Assembly (NCBI GenBank): GCA_949358305.1
Contig: OX442315.1
Location: 11,310,427-11,374,426, forward strand
Source of the DNA: Strigamia acuminata
Taxonomy: Eukaryota > Arthropoda > Chilopoda > Geophilomorpha > Linotaeniidae
Reading direction: 5' to 3'
DNA length: 64,000 bases
Positions 11,414 through 22,834 of this stretch are shown here, piece by piece; position 1 is the first letter of the stretch; every line of letters begins with the position of its first letter. Made by a program: the position numbers and the translations under genes. A model generated the notes under the pieces. The model saw nothing but the letters and a program-made list of their open reading frames with translations, did not search any database and was not told where the DNA came from.

Positions 11414-11986
11414 TACAAATTCCATGTGAAGATTAATTGATCGATTTGTATTGTTGTTGTATATCCTTTGATATTGTGTCAAAAACAACTGCATTAAACG
11501 TTGATACAGGTTAACTGCTATGGTTTATTTCACTTGGTCGCCATCACTCTCACTCTCGTATCTCATCATCCAATTACAACTCTACAGATGACTAGCAGCG
11601 CCAACTAGTGCCAATATTAGAACAAACCATATCTAAACAAACACTACAATTAACAAATGGCAATTGTTTCGTTGCAAATTCTGGTTTAATTATTGCAACA
11701 AAGACATTGTACGTCTCCACTGTAGCAATAGAACTGGCAAAAAAGCACAGATGCAAATATCGTGCGCGATTCATAATTTACCAAAACTCCCGTTTGGATT
11801 TCCGAAACCCCAGAATTACAGTATTATTTATTTTTTTAAAAATAGTTTTGTCTAGCTAAAAAGCGATTTTATTTCTTTATTGTTTTCTAGGGTTTAAAAA
11901 CTGACCAAAGTACAAAAACGTGAGGTGGTATTCAGTTGGAATGGAAATGGAATAAAACAGCTTAAAGATCCAAATAGCAATATACA
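11414..11986. other. intergenic, no feature recognised
   Basis: Holds the 3' UTR of the LRR gene and 5' flank of the next gene. Short open stretches at 11592-11860 on both strands lack any recognisable motif. Confidence 0.4.
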
Positions 11987-14059
11987 ATGAAGACTATTTT
12001 GGATTTACCGAATCTAAAACACATTTCAGTAGTGGAAATTTCGATTTTGCTGTGGAAATATACCGATATTTCTATTATCAAATGCACGAACATGACTGCA
12101 GACATCCAATGGTGGTTAGACGTGAAAGAATCAGTTTGTAATCGAGTGGATGATTTCGTCATTCCGGTCGAGCTAAAACCAAGATTGATCTCGATGGTTA
12201 AGCACGTCGGGAAGCAGTTGTGGGATCTGCTTCAGTTCCTAGTCACCGAAGTTTTAAACGGCGTCAAATCTTTCGATGTAAAATTCGTCAAATCCGTAAT
12301 CGGATGCTCGCAATGGACAACACACGGACAATTGGACGTGACCGAAACATCACGACGACTTTCGCAACTCCAAGGTTTGAAAATGAAATCCAAATTCGAC
12401 ATCGCCATCGTCTGTTGCGTCGCCGATGTCGTCGCGCACATTTGGACCGAACACGCCGCCATTTTGAGAAAAAGATTCGACAAACAAACGGAACCAAACT
12501 TAAAAAACATCATGTATAAACATTGGAAATGGATGACGAATAAAACCGACTTTTCCAACATCGGTTTCAACGTCAAAATCAAAATGTTTTCCTTGTCCAT
12601 CGACCACAAAAACCAGTGTGGCGTCGAGTACTTTTGGTCGATCATGAAACCGTCCGAAAGAAGAGTCACCGTCAATTTACTGGTCCGAAAAGAAAGTAAA
12701 TTGGAAGATTTGATCGATCACTTCAACTACGGCACAAACCCGGAGAATGTCCACAGCGACGATTGTTTCTGTACTTTCGAGGCCGGCATCACGAGTTTTC
12801 TACTGGCCGAAATGGACGAACAACAAACGAGGGTCGTTTTGTCTTCCGACTACGGATTGCGACCGGTCACACCTTTACTTATGCAATTTGTGGACGTGGT
12901 GGACTTTTTCTCGCCTACATCTACTCGTATTTTTAATCTCATTCCATCCGGTGAAGACTTTAACGACATGATCTGCAAAGGCACTGGTGGTGATTGGGAA
13001 CTATCTCCCGCCATGAAAGACTGTTTGTTTCGTTTCTGGATGAACGCTCCTGACGAAATGAAGAGATGTCGTTACGGGCAAAAAAATTGGTTTATATTTT
13101 ACATGCTGTGCAAATGGCAAGATTTCGACACTCTGCACTTGTTGCTGAACGAGTTGAGCGTCAAACTGAGGCGAAGGATGTTGTGCCGATGTCTCGGAGA
13201 GTTGCTTTACGACGAAGTAAAGGACGATTTCAATTGGGATTTCTTCGAGTTGGTTGCAAACAAATGCATCACGACTAATGACGAAATGGCGACGTTTAAG
13301 ATGCATTGTTCCCATTTTGCGTTCTACATCGGTCGCTTTGTTCTTTCCGACGAAAGTGGAGACAACAAGTGGGCGAAACTCGACAGATTTTTTACTTTTA
13401 CTTTTTTAAAAGAAAACGAAATAAGTATTAGGCTTAAAAAATCGATTCTTCTTGAACACTTCACCTATCTTCCGGAAGGATCGCGGTTTATAGACGCATT
13501 TTTAGACTGGCTTCCCAGAACTGTTTGTTCCGAAGAAATGAGCAAGAATGTTGTTTCCGACATAGAAGCGAGTTTGTTGGCACTCTCGTCGTATTTCGAG
13601 AATGACGTGGATAACATGACGTTGTTGTTCACGTTGAGCACCGACGCGAGTGCACGAGACAAGATACGGGAGATCGCGATTAGTTTTCACAAAATGTCGG
13701 AAATTATTGATAGTCGGGCAGCCGGAAAGTTGGATAGGGATTTGTTGGAGGTTATTAGTGGGAGAAGTGGTTTAGAGGAGGACGAAATGGTCGTGTTCGG
13801 GGAAGTTCGTCGTTGTATGGCTTACAAGGTGTTCGGGGAGTTTAGCGAGTACAGTTACCAGCCGATAATGAGAAGTTATTTGGACGATTGTTTTGTCGAT
13901 TCGCACGACGCCAGTTATTGCATCAGGAGCTTTTTATTTAATTTCTTGACAATTGGCTATGCTTATGCAGAATTGGACCTGTCGAATGTACGTCAGTGGA
14001 TGCCGTACGGTTTTAGTCAAGAGGAAATTACAGAAATCAAGGCAACTTATCTGGATTAA
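11987..14059 (+). CDS. unknown 690-aa intracellular-type protein, intact copy
   Basis: A single uninterrupted 690-codon exon in an otherwise intron-rich region. No signal peptide or membrane segment stands out. The protein is helical in appearance and rich in W, F, C, D and E. Conspicuous blocks are HVGKQLWDLLQFLVTEVLNG (about residues 73-92), CGVEYFWSIMKPSER (about 208-222), DCLFRFWMNAPDEM, NWFIFYMLCKWQDFDTLHLL, and RQWMPYGFSQEEI at the C-terminus. The pattern of short helical pairs recalls large lineage-specific families of uncharacterised arachnid proteins and, loosely, ankyrin-like solenoids, but I cannot assign a domain. A second, broken copy lies 3.1 kb downstream in the same orientation. 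Start chosen at the first ATG; the broken copy has an equivalent ATG in the same context (tacacaATGA). AATAAA-like signals follow at about 14150. Confidence 0.75.
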   Translation: MKTILDLPNLKHISVVEISILLWKYTDISIIKCTNMTADIQWWLDVKESVCNRVDDFVIPVELKPRLISMVKHVGKQLWDLLQFLVTEVLNGVKSFDVKFVKSVIGCSQWTTHGQLDVTETSRRLSQLQGLKMKSKFDIAIVCCVADVVAHIWTEHAAILRKRFDKQTEPNLKNIMYKHWKWMTNKTDFSNIGFNVKIKMFSLSIDHKNQCGVEYFWSIMKPSERRVTVNLLVRKESKLEDLIDHFNYGTNPENVHSDDCFCTFEAGITSFLLAEMDEQQTRVVLSSDYGLRPVTPLLMQFVDVVDFFSPTSTRIFNLIPSGEDFNDMICKGTGGDWELSPAMKDCLFRFWMNAPDEMKRCRYGQKNWFIFYMLCKWQDFDTLHLLLNELSVKLRRRMLCRCLGELLYDEVKDDFNWDFFELVANKCITTNDEMATFKMHCSHFAFYIGRFVLSDESGDNKWAKLDRFFTFTFLKENEISIRLKKSILLEHFTYLPEGSRFIDAFLDWLPRTVCSEEMSKNVVSDIEASLLALSSYFENDVDNMTLLFTLSTDASARDKIREIAISFHKMSEIIDSRAAGKLDRDLLEVISGRSGLEEDEMVVFGEVRRCMAYKVFGEFSEYSYQPIMRSYLDDCFVDSHDASYCIRSFLFNFLTIGYAYAELDLSNVRQWMPYGFSQEEITEIKATYLD

Positions 14060-14239
14060 ATATTTTTATAAATTTGTGTTTCTGTAGTTTCAGCCATCTC
14101 CTAATTTGTAGGATTAATTTTTGAAATTTAAAGTACGGTTCTTGTGAGTGAAATAAAAATAATTAATTGTGAACATTTTATTATTATTGTTATAAAAAAC
14201 CTTGCTAAAAGTTAAAATTTTCACATTAATTGGCCTATC

Positions 14240-14880
14240 GGATGATCAGTTTCGAAAAAGAAAGATTTTGTGACCACCTGGCCACCCAAGGTTGACTTGT
14301 GTCACTGTCCAATGGCGCTTAGGTCAGCTCTACTCTTGTGGCGTGGACTGACTGAGTGAAGGGAATGAGGGAGCTTAGTGGTGTAGGGAGTACAGGAGAG
14401 AGAGAGCATGAGTTGTCTGGATGCCAACGAGAACAGTCATTGTCTGCGTTGCTTTACCCTCTCCCTATTCACTACTGTTACACTCACTTGTCAGGGGTGT
14501 GATGTTAGATCCACCACAGCCTCCATGAGCGGCCACATCGGCCGAGATAAGTTCGGCAGAATAGCAAAGCATTCCGACCACCTCACCCATGGTGTAGTTA
14601 CATGCATAACTTAAATATATCGAAATTCTCAAAACTTATCTTAAAAAACCGCAGATGGAATCGGATTCAACTAAAAGTTTGTAAAGACAAGAAAAGCATG
14701 ATTATGTTGAGCTATATTTACAAAAAGTACTGAAATTTTAATTCTAGTTTGAACAAGACAAAGAAGGGGAGCTTTAACCCCTTTAATTGGAAATACAAAA
14801 TATGGGTCACAAAGTGTAAGTTCTATTTCGATTTTATAAGTGCCGAAAATGCAGTTTAGGCGTTTAATGACTTTATTCTA
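14240..14880. repeat. dispersed repeat, relative of 37060-37280
   Basis: 14620-14820 and 37065-37270 share ordered blocks: 'aaaacttatctt', 'atggaatcg/atggagtcg', 'ttacaaaaagta/ttacaaaagtat', 'ctttaacccctt/ttaaaacccctt' and 'atgggtcac/gtgggtcac'. The upstream part resembles 541-700. This is probably a transposon end; coding capacity is not evident. Confidence 0.4.
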
Positions 14881-15978
14881 AGCACCTGAAATAATATTAT
14901 AGTAGGTGTTATCCACTAAACAAAGTTAATGGAAAAACAAAATCTCAGTTCGATTACAGTTCTTTCGAATCGATTTCAGATGAATTATAGTTGTATCTGT
15001 ACAGCAACACTGGTAGGAATCTCAATTTTTTATTTTTATTATAAAAAACCTAAATAATTTAAGATTTACACTTGTTTGTAAACATGTCAGAATTTTCTGT
15101 TCTATTGTGTGTGTACAAGTACACTGCTGTGTTTCTACTGTTTCATTGGTATCCCATCATTTCTTCCAATTTAATTTCTTCAAAAATTCGAAAAGTTGGG
15201 TTGTTTCATCGACATTTTTAACACTAGAACTGCCAGAGCGGTCATTTTGACCCCTCGGACAGTTTAAAACAGCTGTAGCAATAAACCCAATGGGTTTACA
15301 ATGCTGTTATTTTTTGACTTTTACTAATTTCAAAACGGGATTCTAAGGACCATTTTCAAGTTGGCCATTTCTCCCATGTTCACTTCTTCGAATGGTTCAC
15401 TTCTCCGACAATCTGTTCCAAGGTCAGACGCAATGGCACACGTGCCACACCACTTTTCCCACCCGAGCTGTGAAATTGCTACTAATTATATCGTGATGGT
15501 GAGCCACAAACGTTGGGATCTTCAGGATGCTTGTGGTGCTACGTCGAGAACAGGAAGACACTGAAGCCGCGGTTGAAGGCATCATTACAGGAGTTCCAAA
15601 CCCCCTCGAAAAACGCAAGAACTTACTAAGGGAGGCAAGGATACGCCACTTAATGACTGAGAGGCGCACAATGTCTTCACTAGCTTTTATTGCCCACAAC
15701 TTTGCAAAGTTTGATTAACTTAAATTAAAGTGGTGCTTTTGAGTAAATTTTAATAATACATTTTTTGAGAAATTTGAATTTAAAGGATTACTTCTCAGAC
15801 GATCACTTCTCGAACAGGCCGTTTCTCGAGAAGTGGGGTCTGAGAAGTAAAGTTCGAAAAAGTAAACCAACTTCGTTTCATTAGGCGAATTCAAAGTTTT
15901 GGTTTTTACCGTTTTACCGTTTTCGTTATGTAGCATGCATCAACTGACCATACAGCACACAGAATTGTGGGAAGTGAC
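14881..15978. other. intergenic with transposon-like debris
   Basis: 15361-15860 has interrupted open frames on both strands and repeated 'cacttctc/gagaagtg' words near both ends (15375-15405 and 15790-15850), suggesting a decayed element with inverted ends. No domain is recognisable. Confidence 0.3.
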
Positions 15979-16302
15979 ATTGGCAGTTATCTAGTTCTTT
16001 GGCAATTATCTAGTTCTTTGGCAATTATCTAGTTCTTTGGCAATTATCTAGTTTTTTGGCAATTATCTAGTTCTTTGGCAATTATGTAGTTATTTGGCAA
16101 TTACATAGTTCTTTGGCAATTATCTAGTTCTTTGGCAATTATCTAGTTCTTTGGCAATTATCTAGTTCTTTGGCAATTATCTAGTTCTTTGGCAATTATC
16201 TAGTTCTTTGGCAATTATCTAGTTCTTTGGCAATTATCTAGTTCTTTGGCAATTATCTAGTTCTTTGGCAATTATCTAGTTTTTTGGCAATTATCTAGTT
16301 CA
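15979..16302. repeat. 19-bp satellite, about 17 copies
   Basis: Head-to-tail units of the form ggcaattatctagttcttt with few substitutions. The array abuts the 28-bp array that starts at 16303 and shares the word 'aattatctagtt' with it. There are no unique spacers. Confidence 0.9.
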
Positions 16303-16585
16303 CACAAGTGGATTAGAATTATCTAGTTCACACAAGTGGATTAGAATTATCTAGTTCACACAAGTGGATTAGAATTATCTAGTTCACACCCAAGTGGATT
16401 AGAATTATCTAGTTCACACCCAAGTGGATTAGAATTATCTAGTTCACACAAGTGGATTAGAATTATCTAGTTCACAAAAGTGGATTAGAATTATCTAGTT
16501 CACACAAGTGGATTAAAATTATCTAGTTCACACAAGTGGATTAGAATTATCTAGTTCACACCCAAATGGATTAGAATTATTTAGT
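16303..16585. repeat. 28-bp satellite, about 10 copies
   Basis: Head-to-tail units of the form cacaagtggattagaattat plus ctagttca, some with a 2-bp insertion (cacaccca). The unit keeps the 'aattatctagtt' core of the preceding 19-bp array and replaces the rest. A short hairpin (agtttaaa...tttaaact) follows at about 16578-16600. Confidence 0.9.
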
Positions 16586-16767
16586 TTAAAAAATTTTAAA
16601 CTAGATAATTTTGGGCTAGATGCGTTTGCACTAAAAACTAGAACTAGATTTAAATGTTAGGCTAGCTTTTCTGGTGCGAACAAGTATTACAAACTGCTTT
16701 TGAGCGTCCAACCATCGCTTCATATGCGTCGTCATTGATGGTTTGAAGCATATTTCGCTAATGATAT

Positions 16768-16870
16768 ATGTCCTAGACTCGACAAATCCAAAATGGTCTT
16801 CATGGTTTGCCGAGTCTAGAGCAGATAACGAACAGGATAAATAACAAACGATTCATCACACGAGCTTATT
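16768..16870. repeat. hairpin-bearing dispersed repeat, inverted copy of 8025-8115
   Basis: Contains an imperfect palindrome (cctagactcgacaaatcc ... ggtttgccgagtctag) and then the reverse complement of the 8025-8115 repeat. It lies in the spacer between the 28-bp satellite and the broken 690-aa paralogue. Confidence 0.5.
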
Positions 16871-17130
16871 AATAACGTCGTGTGTCGTATAGTGTGTATA
16901 CTGATAATTGTTTCTGTTATAGTCATAACAACAATCTAAATTATACATGAACATTAATAATGCAAATCATATGTAACTAATTCACTGTTGTAAACAATGT
17001 CCTGGTTGTCAGGGAACAAACCTGACAACCAGGACCCGAATAAATAAGTCTTGAATCAAAATCTGTATGTTCTAGAAGGTTTTGGAATATCCTAAATTCT
17101 ACAGTTTCGTTACAATTTCTAGAGTACACA

Positions 17131-19382
17131 ATGAGGACTATTTTGGAATACATTTCCTTAGTGAAAATTTCGATTTTGCTATGGAAATCTAACGACATTT
17201 CTATTATTAAATGCACGAACGTCACTACAGACATTCGTAAGAAACCATGGTGGTCAGACATCCGAGAATCAGTTTGTAATGGAGTGGATAATTTCGTCAA
17301 TCCGGTCAACTTAGAACCAAGATTGATCCCGGTGGCTCAGCACGTCGGAAACCAGTTATGGGATCTACTTCAGTTCCTAGTCACCAAAGTTGTAAACGGC
17401 GTCAAATCTTTCGATATTCCTATTCTTAAATGCACGAACATTCGTAAGAAACAATGGTGGTTAGACGAGCAAGAATCAGTTTGTAATCTAGTGAATGATT
17501 TTGTCATTCCGGTCAAGTTAAAACCAAGATTGATCTCGATGCTTAAGCACGTCGGAAAGCAGTTGTGGGATCTGCTGCAGTTCCTAGTCACCGAAGTTTT
17601 AAACGGCGTCAAATCTTCCGACTTAAAATTCGTACAATCCGTAATCGGATGCTCGCAATGGACGACACACGGACAATTAGACGTGACCGAAACAACACGA
17701 CGACTTTCACAACTCCAAGGTTTGGAAATTAAATTCAAGTTCGACATCGCCGTCGTATGTTGCGTCGCAGATGTTGTCGAGCACATGTGGACCGAACACG
17801 CCGCCATTTTGAGAAAAAGATTCGACAAACCATACTTAAAAAACATGATGTATAAATATTGGGAACGGATGACGAATAAAACCGACTCGTCCAACATCGT
17901 TTTCAACAAGAAAATCGAAATGTTTTTCCTGTCCATCGGCCACAAAAACCAGTGTGGCGTCGAGTATTTTTGGTCGATCATGAAACCGTCCGAAAGAAAT
18001 GCGACCATCAATTTGCTCATCCAAAAAGAAAGTCAATTGGAAGATTTGATCGATCACTTTAACTACACAAACCCGGAGAATGTTCACAGCGACGATTGTT
18101 TCTGTACTTTCGAGGCCGGCATCACGAGTTTACTACTCGGCGAAATGGACGAACAACAAACGAGGGTCGTTTTGTCATCGGATTACGGATTGCGACCGGT
18201 CACGCCTTTATTGATGCACTTTGTGGACGTGGTGGACCCTTTCGCGCCTAAATCTAGTCGTATTCTTAATCTAATCCCGTCCAACGAAGATTTTAACGAC
18301 ATGATCTGCAAAGCCGCTGGTGGTCATTGGGATCAAACTTCCGCCATGAAAGACTGTTTGTTTCGTTTCTGGATGACCGCTCCTGACGAAATGAAGATAT
18401 GTTGTTACGGGCAAAAAAATTGGTTTATATTTTACATGTTGTGCAAATCGCAAGATTTCGACACTCTGCACGTATTGCTGAACGAGTTGAGCGTCATACT
18501 GAGGCGAAGGATGTTGTGCCGATGTCTCGGAGAGTTGCTTTACGACGACGTTAGGGACGATTTCAATTGGGATTTCTTCGAGTTGGTTGCAAACAAATTC
18601 ATCACAACTAACGACGAAAAGGCGACGTTTAAGATGCATTGTTCCCATTTTGCGTTCTACATCGGTCGCTTTGTTCTTTCCGACGAAAGTGGCGACAACA
18701 AGTGGGCGAAATTCGACAGATTTTTGACTTTTACGTTTTCAAATGCAAACGAGTCGAGGATTAGGCTTAAAAAATCCATTCTTCTTGAACAATTCACCGA
18801 TCTGCCGAAAGGATCGCGGTTTATGGACGGATTTTTAGACTGGCTTCCCGAAATTGTGTTCCGAAATCCGAAGGAATGAGCAAGAAGGTTGTTTCCGATA
18901 TAGAAGCGAGTTTGTCGGCACTCGCGTCGTGTTTCGAGGTTGACGCGGATAACGTGAAGTTGTTGTTGACGTTGAGCACGGACAAGATACGGAAGATCGC
19001 GATTAGTTTTCACAAGATGGCGGAAATTATCGATAGTCGGGAGGTCGGGAAGTTGGATGGGGATTTGTTGGAAGTTATTAGTGGGAGAAGTGTTTTAGTG
19101 GAGGACGAAATGGTGGTGTTCGAGGAAGTTTGTCGTTGTGTTGCTTACAAGGTGTGCGGGGTGTTTGACAAGTACAGTTACCAGCCGAAAATGAAGAGTT
19201 ATTTGGATGATTGTTTTGGGAATTCGCACGACGCCAGTTATTGCATCAGGAACTTTTTAGTTCATTTCTTGTTAAATCGCGATATTTTTCCACACTTGGA
19301 CCAGTCGAATGTACGTCAGTGGATGCCGTGGGGTTTGAGCCAAGAGGAAATTGCGGAAATAAATGAAATTTATCTGGATTAA
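17131..19382 (+). pseudogene. broken paralogue of the 690-aa protein
   Basis: Collinear with the gene at 11987-14059 over its whole length and clearly homologous throughout. Two structural changes are visible. First, a segment of 219 bp (73 codons) near the start is tandemly duplicated (units beginning at 17209 and 17428, both with aaatgcacgaac), so the block WW.D..ESVCN ... LWDLLQFLVT occurs twice. Second, at 18861-18873 a 7-bp duplication (ccgaaatccgaag) shifts the frame: the first part stops at 18879 after 582 codons, and the rest continues as an open frame of 168 codons from 18876. The downstream part is otherwise uninterrupted, so the damage is recent, or the split products are used, or it is an assembly error. 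The N-terminal piece could still be expressed as a truncated protein. Confidence 0.8.
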
Positions 19383-19617
19383 ATATTTTGATAATTTTTG
19401 TTTTTAATAAAAATTAAAAGCTTTTATTAAAATTGACTTGAATGTTTGTAGGTGTGTGTGTTTCAACTTCCGGTTTGTTTTAAAAAAAATTGAAATTTGG
19501 GCTTCGTCGGGCCATAGAACAGGTCATTCCAAACATTATATAAAAAAAAAATTTAGAAAACACTCATTTGTAAGCGCTGTGGGGCGCGAGCTGATTTTTG
19601 GTGGGGCCTAACGGGAC
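19383..19617. other. intergenic spacer
   Basis: 3' flank of the broken paralogue with an AATAAA near 19406, then a short GC-richer stretch ending in the target site of the hAT element that begins at 19618. Confidence 0.4.
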
Positions 19618-22289
19618 TAGGGATTGCAGTACCGGACGGTTTTCATGGTACCGGTATTCGGTACTGAAATTTTTTTCCGGTACTATATTTGTTTCCGGTC
19701 CCGAATGAAAAATGGGCACCGGTATTGGGGCCGGTACTACTGCGAAAGCGGTACTGGCACCGGTATTGGTACCGGTTCTGGAAAGTCAATCTATTTTTAA
19801 AAAAAAATATTTATTTGTCATGTATAATTAGATAATACTGTAGTACTGCAATTTATTTACCAGGCTGAAGTTGGCACCACATTTACATTTGCCCAAACTA
19901 CAGATAGAACAAATCCCAATAATTTTTTTACCACGGATTTCAATGGTTTTTACACGAAAAGATAGAGGACTTTCTCCTAAACAAACCATGAACAGCACAA
20001 GTCTCTACTCCTCTTAGTTTTCGAGCAGCAAGCATTTGAATATGGCACAAAAAAGACTTATACTAAATTTCCAAATCTGGTGCCACAACTTCAAACCCCA
20101 ATATCTCAACAACCTGATCACGGATTTTTTTATTTAAATAACCTTCTCTACAAACCCTGAAATGTACAACACTCTACCCCTCTTAGTTTTCGAGCGGCGA
20201 AAACTTAAACATTGGGGAGCGTGCTGGGGAGCCTGCTGGGGATCCTTCAGGGATCCTTCGTGTAGCAAGCACGGAAATCAAAAACTCTGAAATGCAACAA
20301 TGCTGAAAACATAAAACGCTGAATTACAAAAATGCGGAAAACAAAAACCCTGAAATCAAAAACGCTGAAATAAAAAATGCTAAAAACTTGGAATATTTGG
20401 GTTTTTTAATTTCAGTTGCGCCAAATTCAAACGGTCGCCGCTCGAAAACCAAGAGGGGTAGAGTGTTCTGCCTTTTAGGGTTTGTATGGGAGAAGGTCCT
20501 CTATATCGTTTGGTTTTTTAAATAAAAAAATCCGTGGTCTGGTTGTTGAGATATTGGGGTTTGAAGTTGTGGCACCAAATTTGGAAATTTAGTACAAGTC
20601 TTTTTTGTGCCATATTCAAATGCTTGCTGTTCTAGTTCAGCCATTTGCCATTATTACTATTTCCAAGTTAATTTAAAAAGAGTAAATAACGAGTGAAATA
20701 AAATTTGTCACCTCCTACATCATTAGAAATGCTAGTACTAGTAGTAGTTGGCATTGTTGTGTTGTTTATGATGATGAAAAGTACCGGTTCCGGTTCCGGT
20801 GTGAGGGACGGTTCCGGTACCAAGAAAACCTTACGGTACTACAACCCCTGGCAAAAAGTATTCAAACATGAGGTACGATTTATTTAAATTTGAGTTTGGA
20901 CCTGTTTTACTCTTAAATAAGAGACAATATTGACAATTCAGAATATACACTTTATTCCTTCATGTATTGATAGTTTGTGGCCAAAAATTCAAATAAAAAG
21001 GTCAAACCGTTTGTCCAGAAAAATTTTTTCTGTCCGACCTAGGAGGGAAAAAAATATTAGAACATGATAAATGTTGGAAAAAAGTTTTCAAACATGAAAC
21101 TAATAAGCAAATTTTTAGCAGCGAAATTAATTTGACTAGTCTATTTTTACTGGGGATGCATGTTTATATCATTTACTCTATAAAAATTTGAAAAAATGGC
21201 TCAAATTAAGGAAAACTCGTGATCCGTTTAGCACAGTGACTAGATGCACTATCATCCTGAAAGATAACATCATCATCACTGAACTGGTCCTCGATGCTGG
21301 GAAGAAGAAAGAGGTCTAAAACTTCTTCATAAGCTTCAGCATTAACTGTTCCTTTAATAATGCATATTTTTCCAGGTCTTTTAGCTGACATACGGCCACA
21401 TATCATTAAGCTGTGAGGAAACATGGTTTTGCTCAGCAAACAATCATCATTAAATTTTTTATTTGTTTGCTGTCAAACAAATTTTCCTGCATCATCTCCA
21501 CATCCGACACAAATCCCACTCTCATCTGAAAAAATAACTTGATTCCAGTCATCTACAGTCCAGTTTTTGTGCAACCTAGGCCATTTTAGGCGATTTTTCT
21601 TATAGAGTTTGGTCATGAAGGGTTTTGTTTTAGCTTTACAAAATGAATAGCCCATGCTGTTTAACCTGTTCCTGACTGTTCAATCACAAACATTGGTCTT
21701 GTTCTTCTTCCAATCTGCATTCAGTGTTTTGATGCCATTTTTCGATTTTTTAAGCAAATTTTCCTTAGTGACCTGTCTTAAATTTTGCTAGTTTTTTTGG
21801 GTAGACCGCTTCTTGGGCGATTTTTACAAATTTTCATAGAGTAATTGATATAAACATGCATCCCCAGTAAAAGTGGACTAGTCAAATTAATTTCGCTGCT
21901 AAAAATTTGCTTATTAGTTTCATGTTTGAAAACTTTTTTCCAACATTTATCATGTTCTAATATTTTTTTCCCTCTTAGGTCGGATAGAAAAATTTTTTCT
22001 GGACAAACGGTTTGACCTTTTCATTTGAATTTTTGGCCACAAACTATCAATACATGAAGGAATAAAGTGTATATTCTGAATTGTCAATATTGTCTCTTAT
22101 TTAAGAGTAAAACAGGTCCAAACTCAAATTTAAATAAATCGTACCTCATGTTTGAATACTTTTTGCCAGGGGTTGTAGTACCGGCCCTCAGTACCGACAG
22201 AAAAAAAACCTCGGTACCAAGACTGGTACTGAATCCCGGTACCAATACCGGTACTGGAACCGATACTGAAACCGGTACTGCAATCCCTA
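19618..22289. mobile_element. non-autonomous hAT-type element carrying a nested Tc1 element
   Basis: Ends are TAGGGATTGCAGTACCGG at 19618 and its near reverse complement ending at 22289. The 8-bp direct repeat AACGGGAC flanks it (19610-19617 and 22290-22297); an 8-bp duplication is the mark of hAT transposition. Both subterminal regions are full of GGTACC/CCGGTAC words (19620-19780 and 22180-22285). The interior includes an inverted-repeat pair (about 20040-20230 against 20430-20640) and, from 20842 to 22175, a complete Tc1-type insertion. Without that insertion the element is about 1.3 kb and has no transposase, so it depends on another hAT copy. Confidence 0.8.
20842..22175 (-). mobile_element. 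Tc1/mariner-type transposon with about 330-bp TIRs, dead transposase
   Basis: The element is bounded by TA dinucleotides (20840-20841, 22176-22177). Its inverted ends begin CAACCCCTGGCAAAAAGTAT and extend with little change for several hundred bases (20842-21190 against 21830-22175). The loop codes minus-strand transposase fragments: WTVDDWNQVIFSDES, holding the first catalytic Asp, and IFQDDSASSHCAK, holding the second. In-frame stops between them (near 21473) and after the second block break the frame, and the third acidic residue is not found. It is inserted in the hAT element at 19618-22289, so it is the younger of the two. Confidence 0.75.
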
Positions 22290-22418
22290 AACGGGACAAA
22301 GTTTCGGTTTTTACCGTTTCTATAAACGGAATGACATCAAAAACAGCCAAAAACCATCACCAAAAAACCGCCAAAACCAAAAACCACGATCGAAGTGGTT
22401 TATGAATCGGTTTATGCC

Positions 22419-22797
22419 CAGGGCCATCTTTACCATTGGGCTAACTGGGCTGTAGCCCAGGGGCGCTGGGCAAAGAGGGGCGCTGGGCAGAGAGGGGTGC
22501 TGAGCAGAGAGGGGAGCAGGCAGAGAAGGGTTTCAGGCAGAGAAGGGTGCTGGGCGCCTCCTACAAAGTCTTCATGAATGTTCAAATATAAGCTGAACTT
22601 TTAGACCCGTTCCTACACATTGTTGATAGTGTGTAAAACATACCGGTGCCTCTGGTCAGGGGCACCGCCGCGGATGGCATTTTTTCTCTAAAGATGCATT
22701 TTTAGGTCCAAAAATGCATTTTTAAAATGACGACAAGGGGCAAAGGGCGACTGATTTTCTTAAGCCCAGGGCGCTGAAAAGTGTTAAGACGGCCCTG
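22419..22797. mobile_element. hAT MITE with 8-bp target duplication
   Basis: Starts CAGGGCCATCTT and ends AAGACGGCCCTG, imperfect inverted repeats of the common hAT type. The 8-bp repeat TTTATGCC flanks it exactly (22411-22418 and 22798-22805). The interior holds GC-rich tandem words (ggggcgctgggca, agaggggtgctg). Confidence 0.85.
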
Positions 22798-22834
22798 TTT
22801 ATGCCGGGTTTTAGTTTTTACAACCAAATTCAAA

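Noticed and set aside
15979-16585. CRISPR-like repeat array
   Set aside because: Units are head to tail without unique spacers, and the DNA is clearly eukaryotic; these are satellites.
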